Source of the DNA: Actinacidiphila rubida
Lineage (GTDB): Bacteria > Actinomycetota > Actinomycetes > Streptomycetales > Streptomycetaceae
NCBI RefSeq assembly: GCF_900110255.1
Contig: NZ_FODD01000021.1
Location: 62,001-126,000, forward strand
DNA: 64,000 bases
Direction: 5' to 3'
The position numbers and the translations under genes are program-made. The stretch's first letter is position 1; the number at the start of each line of letters is the position of its first letter. Below, one piece after another: positions 25,212 through 33,079 of the stretch. Under the pieces are notes generated by a model. The model had not been told where the DNA came from. It ran no database searches and saw only the letters and a list, made by a program, of their open reading frames with translations.

Positions 25212-26308
25212 GGCCCGCACGCCTCGGCCCGCGGAACGTCCCCGGGCTGCGCCGCCTGCTCCGCGACCCCGCCGACCGCGGCCGCCCGATGTTCCGCCCC
25301 CTGAGGGAACGCAACCCCGTCCTCGTCGGCGCCGTCGGCCTCGTGCTGCTGGCCCTGGTCAGCCTCGCCGCGTACAACGCCGACGCGCTCCCCGGCATCG
25401 GCGGCGGCACCACGTACACGGCGAGCTTCAGCGAGGCCGCCGGGCTCAAGCCCGGCAACGAGGTGCGGGTCGCCGGCGTCAAGGTCGGCACGGTCGACGG
25501 GGTGTCGCTCGACGGCGACCAGGTGAAGGTGACCTTCACCGTCAAGCACACCTGGATCGGCGACTCCAGCACCGTCGCGATCGGCATCAAGACGCTCCTC
25601 GGCCAGAAGTACGTGGCCGTCGACCCGCTCGGCAACCGGCCGCAGGACCCGGCCGCGCGCATCCCCAGGAGCCGCACCACCTCCCCGTACGACGTCACCC
25701 AGGCGCTCAACGGCCTCGGGCAGACGCTCGGTTCGATCGACACGCAGAAACTGGCCGGCAGCTTCCAGGCGATCTCCGACACGTTCAAGGACACCCCCGC
25801 GTCGGTGCGCAGCGCCGCCACCGGACTGTCCGACCTGTCGCGCACCATCTCCAGCCGGGACGCGCAACTCGCCGACCTGCTGGCCGGCAGCAAGCAGCTC
25901 ACCAAGACGCTGTCGGACCAGAACGGCCGTTTCCAGCAACTGCTCACCGACGGCAACCTGCTGCTCGGCGAGGTCCAGTCGCGGCGCGACGCCATCCACA
26001 CCCTGCTGACCGGCACCCAGGCACTCGGCACCCAGCTCAACGGGCTCGTCGCCGACAACAACCGGCAGCTCGCGCCGACCCTCGACGCCCTGGACCGGGT
26101 CACCTCGGTGCTGGACGCCAACCAGTCGAGCCTGGACAAGGTCCTCGCGCTGGCCGGCCCCTACTACCGGGTGGTCGGCAACACCCTCGGCAACGGCCGC
26201 TGGTTCGACAGCTACCTGTGCGGCCTGGTGCCGAAGAACTACCTGCCCAAGGGCACCCCGCCGGCCACCGGGTGCATGCCGCCCAAGGCGACAGGAGGCA
26301 CGTCATGA
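25208..26308 (+). CDS. Mce family protein C
   Basis: 366 residues, ATG overlapping the stop of Mce B. A basic cytoplasmic N terminus is followed by an anchor (NPVLVGAVGLVLLALVSLAAY), an MCE domain (YTASFSEAAGLKPGNEVRVAGVKVGTVDGV, IKTLLGQKYVAVDPLG), a helical region and a C terminus with two cysteines (DSYLCGLVPKNYLP, GCMPPKA). The SYLCGLVPxNYLP-type ending is common to the family. Confidence 0.92.
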   Translation: MRPARLGPRNVPGLRRLLRDPADRGRPMFRPLRERNPVLVGAVGLVLLALVSLAAYNADALPGIGGGTTYTASFSEAAGLKPGNEVRVAGVKVGTVDGVSLDGDQVKVTFTVKHTWIGDSSTVAIGIKTLLGQKYVAVDPLGNRPQDPAARIPRSRTTSPYDVTQALNGLGQTLGSIDTQKLAGSFQAISDTFKDTPASVRSAATGLSDLSRTISSRDAQLADLLAGSKQLTKTLSDQNGRFQQLLTDGNLLLGEVQSRRDAIHTLLTGTQALGTQLNGLVADNNRQLAPTLDALDRVTSVLDANQSSLDKVLALAGPYYRVVGNTLGNGRWFDSYLCGLVPKNYLPKGTPPATGCMPPKATGGTS

Positions 26309-27489
26309 CGTCGGACCGGGCGCGTGCCCTGCGCGCGCTGCGCCCGTGGCGGTCCGCGCCACCGGAAGGCGGCCGCCGGGACCGGCGGCGGACGGCGCTG
26401 CGCGCCACCGTCACCGTCACCGTCCTCGCCCTGGTCGCGGGCGCCGCCGCGGCCGCCGGGGTGTGGGCGTTCGGCGGCCCCGACGGGCCGCACGTCACCG
26501 CGTACTTCGACCGCACCGTCGGCGTGTACAAGGGCTCGGACGTCCGGGTGCTCGGTGTCAAGGTGGGCACCGTCGCCTCGGTGCGGCCGCAGGGCCGGCA
26601 GGTCGAGGTGGTGCTGGCGCTCGACCACGGCGTGAAGGTGCCGGCGACCGCCGGAGCGGTCGTCGTGGCCCCCAGCGTCGTCGCCGAACGCTACGTCCAG
26701 CTCACCCCCGCCTACACCGGCGGCCTGCAGCTGAAGGACCACGACCGGATCACCGCCGACCGCACCGCCACCCCGGTCGAGGTCGACCAGCTCTACGCCA
26801 GCATCACCCAGCTCAGCGACGCGCTCGGGCCCGACGGCGCCAACACCACCGGCGCGCTGTCCCGGCTCCTCGACGTCGGCGCGCAGAACCTCGACGGCAA
26901 CGGCAAGGCGATCGGCGACAGCATCGCCCAGCTCGGCGCCGCCTCCAAGACGCTCGACTCGCACAGTGGCGACCTGTTCGCGACGCTGTCCTCCCTCCAG
27001 TCGTTCACGGCGATGCTCAAGGCCAACGACGGCAAGGTGAGGGCCGCGACCGACCAGCTGTCCACGGTCACCGGGTTCCTCGCCGACGACAAGGCGGACC
27101 TCGGTGGCGCGCTGCAGCAACTGTCCACCGCCCTGGGCCAGGTGAAGACGTTCATCCAGGACAACCGCGCCCGGCTCAGGACCAGCATCGCCAAGCTCGC
27201 CCCCATCACCCAGACCCTCGTGGACCAGCGGGCCTCCCTCGCCGAACTGCTGGACACCGCACCCCTGGCGGCCGACAACGTGCTGAACGCCTACGACCCG
27301 GCCCACCGCACCCTCGACGGCCGCGCCGACATCAACGAGCTGAGCATGGGCCCGAGCCTGACCGCGGCCGCCCAGCCGCCCGCCACGTCGGCCGCGACGT
27401 CGAGGACATCGGACACCGGCGCACCCGCCCTCCCCCTCCCGCTGCCCGCGGTCGGACCCGTCTACGGCTCGAAGGGAGCGGCCCGATGA
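26305..27489 (+). CDS. Mce family protein D
   Basis: 394 residues. ATG 26305 overlaps the previous stop and has a full AGGAGG Shine-Dalgarno 7 bases before it. It has a highly basic N terminus, an anchor (LRATVTVTVLALVAGAAAAAGVWAF), an MCE domain (VTAYFDRTVGVYKGSDVRVLGVKVGTVASV, VVAPSVVAERYVQLTPA), an extended helical region (about 160-320) and a Pro/Ala/Thr-rich tail. No cysteine is present in the mature part, unlike A-C. Confidence 0.91.
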   Translation: MTSDRARALRALRPWRSAPPEGGRRDRRRTALRATVTVTVLALVAGAAAAAGVWAFGGPDGPHVTAYFDRTVGVYKGSDVRVLGVKVGTVASVRPQGRQVEVVLALDHGVKVPATAGAVVVAPSVVAERYVQLTPAYTGGLQLKDHDRITADRTATPVEVDQLYASITQLSDALGPDGANTTGALSRLLDVGAQNLDGNGKAIGDSIAQLGAASKTLDSHSGDLFATLSSLQSFTAMLKANDGKVRAATDQLSTVTGFLADDKADLGGALQQLSTALGQVKTFIQDNRARLRTSIAKLAPITQTLVDQRASLAELLDTAPLAADNVLNAYDPAHRTLDGRADINELSMGPSLTAAAQPPATSAATSRTSDTGAPALPLPLPAVGPVYGSKGAAR

Positions 27490-28613
27490 CCCGGCGAACC
27501 CTGACCGTCGCGGCGGCGGCTCTCGTCGCGCTGTCGGCCGGCCTCACCGGCTGCGGCTTCGGCGGCGTCCAGGACATCCCGCTGCCCGGCGGCGCGAACC
27601 TCGGCGCCCACCCCTACACCGTGAAGGCCCGGTTCGCCGACGTCCTGGACCTGGTGCCGCAGGCCTCGGTGCGGGTCAACGACGTCGCCGTCGGCCGCGT
27701 CATCGGCATCGCGCTGGGATCCGACGGCTGGTCCGCGGTGGTCACCATGAAGGTCAACGGCAAGGTGCGGCTGCCCGCCAACGCCTACGCGCACCTGGAG
27801 CAGTCCAGCCTGCTCGGCGAGAAGTACGTGCAGCTGTCTCCGCCGCCCTCCGGCGAGGCCCCGGACGGGCACCTGGCCGGCGGCGCGACCATCCCGCTGT
27901 CGCACACCAACCGCAACCCCGAGGTCGAGGAGGTCTTCGGCGCCCTGTCGATGCTCCTCAACGGCGGCGGCATCCAGCAGCTGAGGACCATCTCCACCGA
28001 GCTGAACAAGGCACTCACCGGCAACGAGCCGCAGATCAGGGACATGCTCACCCAGGTCGACACGCTGGTCTCCGACCTCGACACCCACAAGCAGGACATC
28101 ACCGACGCGCTCGACGGCGTCAACCAGCTGTCCGACACCCTCGCCACCCGCGACCAGCAGATCGGCACGGTGCTCACCGGGCTCAGCCCCGGCCTGAAGG
28201 TGCTCGACGAGCAGCGCGGATCGCTGGTCACGATGCTCCAGTCGCTCGGCACCCTCTCCGGGGTCGCCGTGGACACCGTCGACAGGAGCAAGGACGACAT
28301 GGTCGCCGACCTCAGGGCGCTCGCGCCGACCCTGCAGCGCCTCGCCGACGCGGGCAAGGACCTGCCGGACTCGCTGCAGGTGCTGCTCACCTACCCCTTC
28401 ACCGACGAGGTGCTGCACGGCGTCAAGGGCGACTACCTCAACGTCTACCTCGACCTCACCGCGGCCCCCGGCACACAGATCGTGCCCACGCTGCTGCCCG
28501 ACGACAGCGTCTTCCCCGGCGTCGGCCCGCCCGCCACACCCGAGGCGATGAACCAGCAGCTCAAGCTGCCGCTGCCGCTGCCGTCGGTCACGACGACGAG
28601 GGGCGGCCGCTGA
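27486..28613 (+). CDS. Mce family protein E, lipoprotein
   Basis: 375 residues. Unlike the other subunits it begins with a lipoprotein signal: lipobox SAGLTGC with C23. The MCE domain follows (YTVKARFADVLDLVPQASVRVNDVAVGRVIGI, LEQSSLLGEKYVQLSPP), then the helical region. The E subunit is the lipoprotein in mycobacterial mce operons (LprK-type) as well, which supports the A-F order here. Start overlaps the previous stop. Confidence 0.93.
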   Translation: MTRRTLTVAAAALVALSAGLTGCGFGGVQDIPLPGGANLGAHPYTVKARFADVLDLVPQASVRVNDVAVGRVIGIALGSDGWSAVVTMKVNGKVRLPANAYAHLEQSSLLGEKYVQLSPPPSGEAPDGHLAGGATIPLSHTNRNPEVEEVFGALSMLLNGGGIQQLRTISTELNKALTGNEPQIRDMLTQVDTLVSDLDTHKQDITDALDGVNQLSDTLATRDQQIGTVLTGLSPGLKVLDEQRGSLVTMLQSLGTLSGVAVDTVDRSKDDMVADLRALAPTLQRLADAGKDLPDSLQVLLTYPFTDEVLHGVKGDYLNVYLDLTAAPGTQIVPTLLPDDSVFPGVGPPATPEAMNQQLKLPLPLPSVTTTRGGR

Positions 28614-29938
28614 TGCTCACCAGGACCACCATCGCCAAGAACATCGCGTTCCTGGTCGTCGCCGTCCTCGTGCTCGCCTACATCGGCGTCCGCTACGCCG
28701 ACCTGGGACGGTACGTCGGCCTGCGCGGCTACTACACCGTCAAGGTCGAACTCCCCGAGACCGGGGGCCTGTTCACCAACGCCGACGTCACCTACCGCGG
28801 CGTGTCCGTCGGCCGCGTCGGCCCGGTCACGCTCACCGACGACGGTGTCGAGGCCTCCCTGCGGATCAACGACTCCGCGCCCGACATCCCCGCGCACCTC
28901 AAGGCCGTCGTCGCCGACCTGTCCGCGGTCGGCGAGGAGTACATCGACCTGCAACCGTCCACCGGCCAGGGCCCGTTCCTGCACGACGGCTCGCACATCG
29001 CCGAAGCCGACGCGCAGGTCCCCGCGCCCGTCACCAACCTGCTCACCAGCGTCAACGACCTCGCCGGGTCGGTGCCCCTGACCTCGCTGCGCACCGTCGT
29101 CGACGAGTTCGGCAAGGCGTTCAACGGCCAGGCCGACAACCTGCAGTCGCTGCTGGACACCAGCGGCCACTTCATCTCCGCCGCCGACACCAACCTGCCG
29201 GGCAACACCCAGCTGATGATCGACGGGCGGACCGTGCTGCGCACCCAGGCCGACGAGGGCGACGCTTTCACCTCCTTCGCCTCCAGCGCCAACCAGCTGG
29301 CCGCGCAGCTCAACACCTCCGACACCGACCTGCGCCGGCTGATCGCCGCCGCACCCGAGGCCGCGGGCCAGGTCAGCGCGCTGCTCCGGGACGTCGGACC
29401 CGACCTCAGCGTCGTCCTGGCGAACCTGCTGACCACCTCCGACGTGGCCGTGACCCGGCAGCACGGCATCCAGGAGTTCCTGGTCAAGGTGCCCGCCGTG
29501 GCCGCGGCCGGATCGACCGCGATCACCTCGCAGGGCGTGCACTTCGGGATGGCGGTCACCTTCTTCTCGCCGCTGCCCTGCACCTCCGGATACGGCGGCA
29601 CCGCCTACCGCAACGGCCTGGACACCAGCGCGCCCGCCACCGCCTTCAACACCGCGGCCCGATGCACCGCTCCGGCCTCCTCCGGCATCGACGTGCGCGG
29701 TTCCGCGCACGCGCCCGGCAGCGGGGGAGTCCCGGCGGCGGCGCAGCCCGGCTCGGTGCTGCCGACCGCCACGTCCGCCGACCTGACGGGCACGGCCGCG
29801 GCCAGCCCGTCCGGCTCCGGCCCGACCGTCCCCGCCCGCAGCGCGCCGCCGCTGCCCGGGGCGCTGGGCCTGCCCGGCCTGCCGGACGGCGGCCCCACCA
29901 CCCTGGCCGGACTGCTCGGCGTGGAGGACACCCCGTGA
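28613..29938 (+). CDS. Mce family protein F
   Basis: 441 residues; ATG shares one base with the previous TGA. An N-terminal anchor (NIAFLVVAVLVLAYIGVRYADL) is followed by an MCE domain (YTVKVELPETGGLFTNADVTYRGVSVGRV, VVADLSAVGEEYIDLQP), a helical region, and a long low-complexity Pro/Ala/Gly/Thr-rich tail (about 350-441) that could reach into the cell wall. It is the last of the six ring subunits. Confidence 0.92.
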   Translation: MLTRTTIAKNIAFLVVAVLVLAYIGVRYADLGRYVGLRGYYTVKVELPETGGLFTNADVTYRGVSVGRVGPVTLTDDGVEASLRINDSAPDIPAHLKAVVADLSAVGEEYIDLQPSTGQGPFLHDGSHIAEADAQVPAPVTNLLTSVNDLAGSVPLTSLRTVVDEFGKAFNGQADNLQSLLDTSGHFISAADTNLPGNTQLMIDGRTVLRTQADEGDAFTSFASSANQLAAQLNTSDTDLRRLIAAAPEAAGQVSALLRDVGPDLSVVLANLLTTSDVAVTRQHGIQEFLVKVPAVAAAGSTAITSQGVHFGMAVTFFSPLPCTSGYGGTAYRNGLDTSAPATAFNTAARCTAPASSGIDVRGSAHAPGSGGVPAAAQPGSVLPTATSADLTGTAAASPSGSGPTVPARSAPPLPGALGLPGLPDGGPTTLAGLLGVEDTP

Positions 29939-30558
29939 GGAACCTCGTGAAACGGTCCGGGAAGCGGTCCGGGACGAACGGCGGAAGGAATCCCGGGAAG
30001 AACCCCGGGAAGGACCCCGGCGGCACGTCCGCAACTCCCGTGCGGACCAGGGTGATCCGCGGGACCACGCTGGTCTGGTCGGCGGGCTGGACGGTGGCCG
30101 CGCTGCTGCTCGGCCTGTCGGCCTGGTCGTACCTGGCCACCCGCGGCGACGACGGGCTGCGCTTCGGCAAGGCCCGCGACGCCGCGCTGACCGCCGGCCG
30201 GGACGACATCGCCCGGCTCAACACCGTCGACGCGGCCCATCTGGACCGCGACCTCGGCCTCTGGCTGGACGCGACGACGGGTCCGCTCCACGACCAGCTC
30301 ACCCGCACCCACAGCGCGGACGCCGGCCAGTTGAAGGCGGCGGGCACGTCCACCCGCGGCACCGTCACCGACGCGGCCGTCACCGAGCTCGACACCCGCG
30401 CGGGAACGGCCAAGGTGATCGCGACCGTCCAGGTGCGGGTCAGCCCGCGCGACGGCACCGCCACCACCGACCGCAAGCGATTCGAGGCCGGCCTCGCGCG
30501 CACCGGCGGCACCTGGAAGCTGACGGCCCTCACCGCCGTTCCGGTCGGGTCGAGTTGA
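29935..30558 (+). CDS. Mce-associated membrane protein, type I (copy 1)
   Basis: 207 residues from GTG 29935, overlapping the Mce F stop. The N terminus is rich in Lys, Gly and Pro with KNPGKxPG-like repeats. One membrane segment (TLVWSAGWTVAALLLGLSAWSYL) precedes an outer NTF2-like domain (about 75-207: LRFGKARDAALTAGRDDIARLNTVDAAHLDRDLGLWLDATTGPLHDQL). It is paralogous to the 31314-32120 product. Such Mas proteins stabilise Mce complexes in other actinobacteria. Confidence 0.83.
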   Translation: MRNLVKRSGKRSGTNGGRNPGKNPGKDPGGTSATPVRTRVIRGTTLVWSAGWTVAALLLGLSAWSYLATRGDDGLRFGKARDAALTAGRDDIARLNTVDAAHLDRDLGLWLDATTGPLHDQLTRTHSADAGQLKAAGTSTRGTVTDAAVTELDTRAGTAKVIATVQVRVSPRDGTATTDRKRFEAGLARTGGTWKLTALTAVPVGSS

Positions 30559-30607
30559 GGCCGGCATGAGGACGCCGGAGTACGGGGCCGCGGGGACCGC
30601 GAGGGCC

Positions 30608-30634
30608 GACAGGGCTGACAGGGCTGACAGGGCT
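30608..30634 (+). repeat. Three perfect 9-bp tandem repeats
   Basis: GACAGGGCT is repeated three times without interruption, in the 96-bp gap between two Mas genes, shortly before the Shine-Dalgarno of the second. Slippage-prone; it could vary the distance between genes among strains. Confidence 0.6.
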
Positions 30635-30654
30635 GAGCGAAGGAGGCGGTGCCG

Positions 30655-31302
30655 GTGAGCACCACCGAGGAGGGGGCCGCGGCGGACGCGGACACGGGTG
30701 CGGGCGGCCCGGGGGGCGCCGCGGACCCCGCGGGCGTGCGGGCCGATGCCGCCTCGGCCGCGGCGGCCACCGAAGGCGCCGAGGGGCCGGCCCGCTCGGG
30801 GCGGTGGCCGCGGCGCAGGATCGCCGCCACGGCCCTGCTCGCGCTCGTCGTCGTGCTCGCCGGTGTCCTGCTGTACGCGGCCCAGCAGCTCAAGGACCCG
30901 GCGGCGACCGGCAACCACGCGCTGACCGACACCGCCGCGACCGACCAGGTCACCGGTGACGTCAGCAACGCGCTCAGCCGGATCTTCGCCTACACGCCCG
31001 ACGACACCCAGTCCACCGCCCAGGCGGCCCGCGACCTGCTGGCCGGCGCGGCGGCCACCCAGTACCAGCAGCTGTTCGCCCGCATCCGGCAGCAGGTCGC
31101 GGACGAGAAGCTCACGCTGACCACCCGCGTGGTGCGGGCCGGCGTCGTCTCGCTGACCGGCCGGCGCGCGAGCCTGCTGGTCTTCCTGGACCAGACCGCG
31201 CAGCGCGCCGGCGGCACCGCCACCAGCGCCGCCGCCCAACTGTCGGTCACCGCCGCGTACTCCGGCGGCCGCTGGCGCATCACCGATCTCAAGGCCCGGT
31301 AG
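30655..31302 (+). CDS. Mce-associated membrane protein, type II (copy 1)
   Basis: 215 residues from GTG 30655, which has AGGAGG 8 bases upstream (GTG 30649 is too close). An acidic, Ala/Gly-rich cytoplasmic N terminus is followed by a membrane segment (RIAATALLALVVVLAGVLLYAA) and an outer domain (ATGNHALTDTAATDQVTGDVSNALSRIFAYTPDDT ... LTLTTRVVRAGVVSLTGRRASLLVFLDQ). It is paralogous to the 32148-32942 product and different from type I. Confidence 0.82.
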   Translation: MSTTEEGAAADADTGAGGPGGAADPAGVRADAASAAAATEGAEGPARSGRWPRRRIAATALLALVVVLAGVLLYAAQQLKDPAATGNHALTDTAATDQVTGDVSNALSRIFAYTPDDTQSTAQAARDLLAGAAATQYQQLFARIRQQVADEKLTLTTRVVRAGVVSLTGRRASLLVFLDQTAQRAGGTATSAAAQLSVTAAYSGGRWRITDLKAR

Positions 31303-31313
31303 GGGAGAGGCAG

Positions 31314-32120
31314 ATGGCACGAAGCAGCAACGGCGGCAGCACGGCGGCGACCGCCGAGAGGGCGCCCGAGACGGACGCGAAGGCGGAGGCGGTCACGGAG
31401 GCGGACCCGGTCGCGGAGGGGGACTTGGGCGTGGCCGCCGACGCGGACCCGGTCGCCGCGTCCGATCCGGTGAAGCCCGCACGTGCCGTCAAGTCCCGCG
31501 CCCCGGAGCGGAGTCCCGCGTCGGCACGGCGGCCCGTGCTGCTGGTGGCCGCGGTCCTCGCGCTGGCCGCCGCGGTCGCCGCGGCCCTGACCGGGTGGTC
31601 CTGGTACGGCGCCGCGCACGACGGCAGCGCGTCCTTCGCCAAGGCGCGGGACAGCGTCCTGGCGGCCGGCGAGCAGGCCGTGCAGAACATGAACACCCTC
31701 GACCACAACGACCTGGGGCACGGCCTGGACGCGTGGGAGGCCAGCACCACCGGCGACCTTCACACCCAACTCGTCCAGGGCCGGGCAGACTTCGAGAAGC
31801 AGGTGCAGCTCGCGCAGACCGACAGCACGGCCAAGGTGCTGTCCGGCGCGGTCACCGAGCTCGACACCCGGGCCGGCAAGGCGTCCGTCATGGTCGCCCT
31901 GCAGATCACCGTGACGGCGCCCAAGGCCAAGCCGTCGGTGAAGGAGAGCCGCCTGGTGGGCGAGCTGACCCGGACGGCGTCCGGGTGGAAGCTCAGCGCG
32001 CTCGGCCAGGCGCCCATGGGCGACGGCAGCACCGGCGACGGCTCCACCGCCGGCGCGGCGCCCTCGGGTGCCGCCACGCCCACCGCCCCCGCCACCACGC
32101 AGCCGACCAGCGGCCGATGA
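31314..32120 (+). CDS. Mce-associated membrane protein, type I (copy 2)
   Basis: 268 residues. A charged N-terminal region of about 75 residues has Ala-Asp-Pro-Val repeats. It is followed by a membrane segment (LLVAAVLALAAAVAAALTGWSWY) and an outer domain like copy 1 (ASFAKARDSVLAAGEQAVQNMNTLDHNDLGHGLDAWEASTTGDLHTQL; AVTELDTRAGKASVMVALQITV). A Gly/Ser/Thr/Pro-rich tail ends the protein. It starts 11 bp after the previous gene. Confidence 0.83.
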   Translation: MARSSNGGSTAATAERAPETDAKAEAVTEADPVAEGDLGVAADADPVAASDPVKPARAVKSRAPERSPASARRPVLLVAAVLALAAAVAAALTGWSWYGAAHDGSASFAKARDSVLAAGEQAVQNMNTLDHNDLGHGLDAWEASTTGDLHTQLVQGRADFEKQVQLAQTDSTAKVLSGAVTELDTRAGKASVMVALQITVTAPKAKPSVKESRLVGELTRTASGWKLSALGQAPMGDGSTGDGSTAGAAPSGAATPTAPATTQPTSGR

Positions 32121-32147
32121 GCGCCACCTGAGAGGACCGGCCCAGCC

Positions 32148-32942
32148 ATGTCGACGACCCGCCACCTGATCAACCGCCGCCGCAGGCTCGCCGCCGTCGC
32201 GGCGACGACCCCGCCCCGTACGGCCCGCGCCGCGGCCGCCCAGCCCGTGCCGGCCGCCGCACCCGGGACGCACGACGCGACCGGGGACGCGACGCCGGGC
32301 GCGGTCCCGACGGAGCCCGCGACCGCCGGGACCCCGGACGCCGACCAGGCCGCCGGGACCCCCGACGAGGAGAGGACCACGGGCGGCGCCCCGGCCACCA
32401 CCCGCGCCGCGCGGTCGCGCCGTCTCCCGCGGTCCGCCGTGCTGACCGCGCTGCTCGCCGTGCTCACCGTCCTGCTCGGCGGCTTCGCCGCCCTCGCGTC
32501 CGCGAAGGCGTCGTCACTTCACGACTCGGCGGCCACCGGCAACACCGCCCTGACCGACACCGCCCGCACGAGTGAGGTCAAGGGCGCCGTCGCCCAGGAC
32601 GTCAACGCCGTCTTCTCCTACGACTACACCGACACCGCCAAGACCGACGACGCCGCCAAGCGCCTGCTGACCGGGAAGGCCGTCCCGCAGTACGCCGGGA
32701 TGATCGCGCAGGTGCGGGCCCAGGCCCCGAAGCAGAAGCTCGTGCTCACCACGACCGTCACCAGCACGGGCGTGGAGAACATCAGCGGCGACCGTGCGCG
32801 GGTGCTGGTCTACGCCGACCAGCGCAACACCAGCACGGCTGCCGGAAGCGGCGGGACGACGTACGCGGCGGCCATGTTCGCGGTCGACGCGGTGCGTCAG
32901 GACGGCACGTGGAAGATCGCGTCCATCGACACCTTCGGCTGA
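32148..32942 (+). CDS. Mce-associated membrane protein, type II (copy 2)
   Basis: 264 residues. A long Ala/Thr/Pro-rich N terminus (about 95 residues) is followed by a membrane segment (AVLTALLAVLTVLLGGFAALASA) and the type II outer domain (ATGNTALTDTARTSEVKGAVAQDVNAVFSYDYTDTAKTDDAAKRLL ... LVLTTTVTSTGVENISGDRARVLVYADQ). It is the last gene of the mce operon; the next gene (glnA2-like) has 137 bp before it and an unrelated role. Confidence 0.82.
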   Translation: MSTTRHLINRRRRLAAVAATTPPRTARAAAAQPVPAAAPGTHDATGDATPGAVPTEPATAGTPDADQAAGTPDEERTTGGAPATTRAARSRRLPRSAVLTALLAVLTVLLGGFAALASAKASSLHDSAATGNTALTDTARTSEVKGAVAQDVNAVFSYDYTDTAKTDDAAKRLLTGKAVPQYAGMIAQVRAQAPKQKLVLTTTVTSTGVENISGDRARVLVYADQRNTSTAAGSGGTTYAAAMFAVDAVRQDGTWKIASIDTFG

Positions 32943-33079
32943 CGTCCCCCGGCAGGCACTATGGGAGGGAGCAGGCACGCAATGTCCGCGAAATCGTGTG
33001 GTGCAATGCTCCTGATCCCCCGATGCGGTCCCCGGCGGGGGGAGGTGGCCTGACCGGCAAGGATGGATGGATAACCGAC

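Noticed and set aside
30608..30634. CRISPR or regulatory iterons
   Set aside because: Three contiguous 9-bp units without spacers, inside an operon; simple slippage repeat.
32943..33079. GlnR box before the glutamine synthetase-like gene
   Set aside because: No GTNAC-N6-GAAAC-type pair found in the 137 bp.
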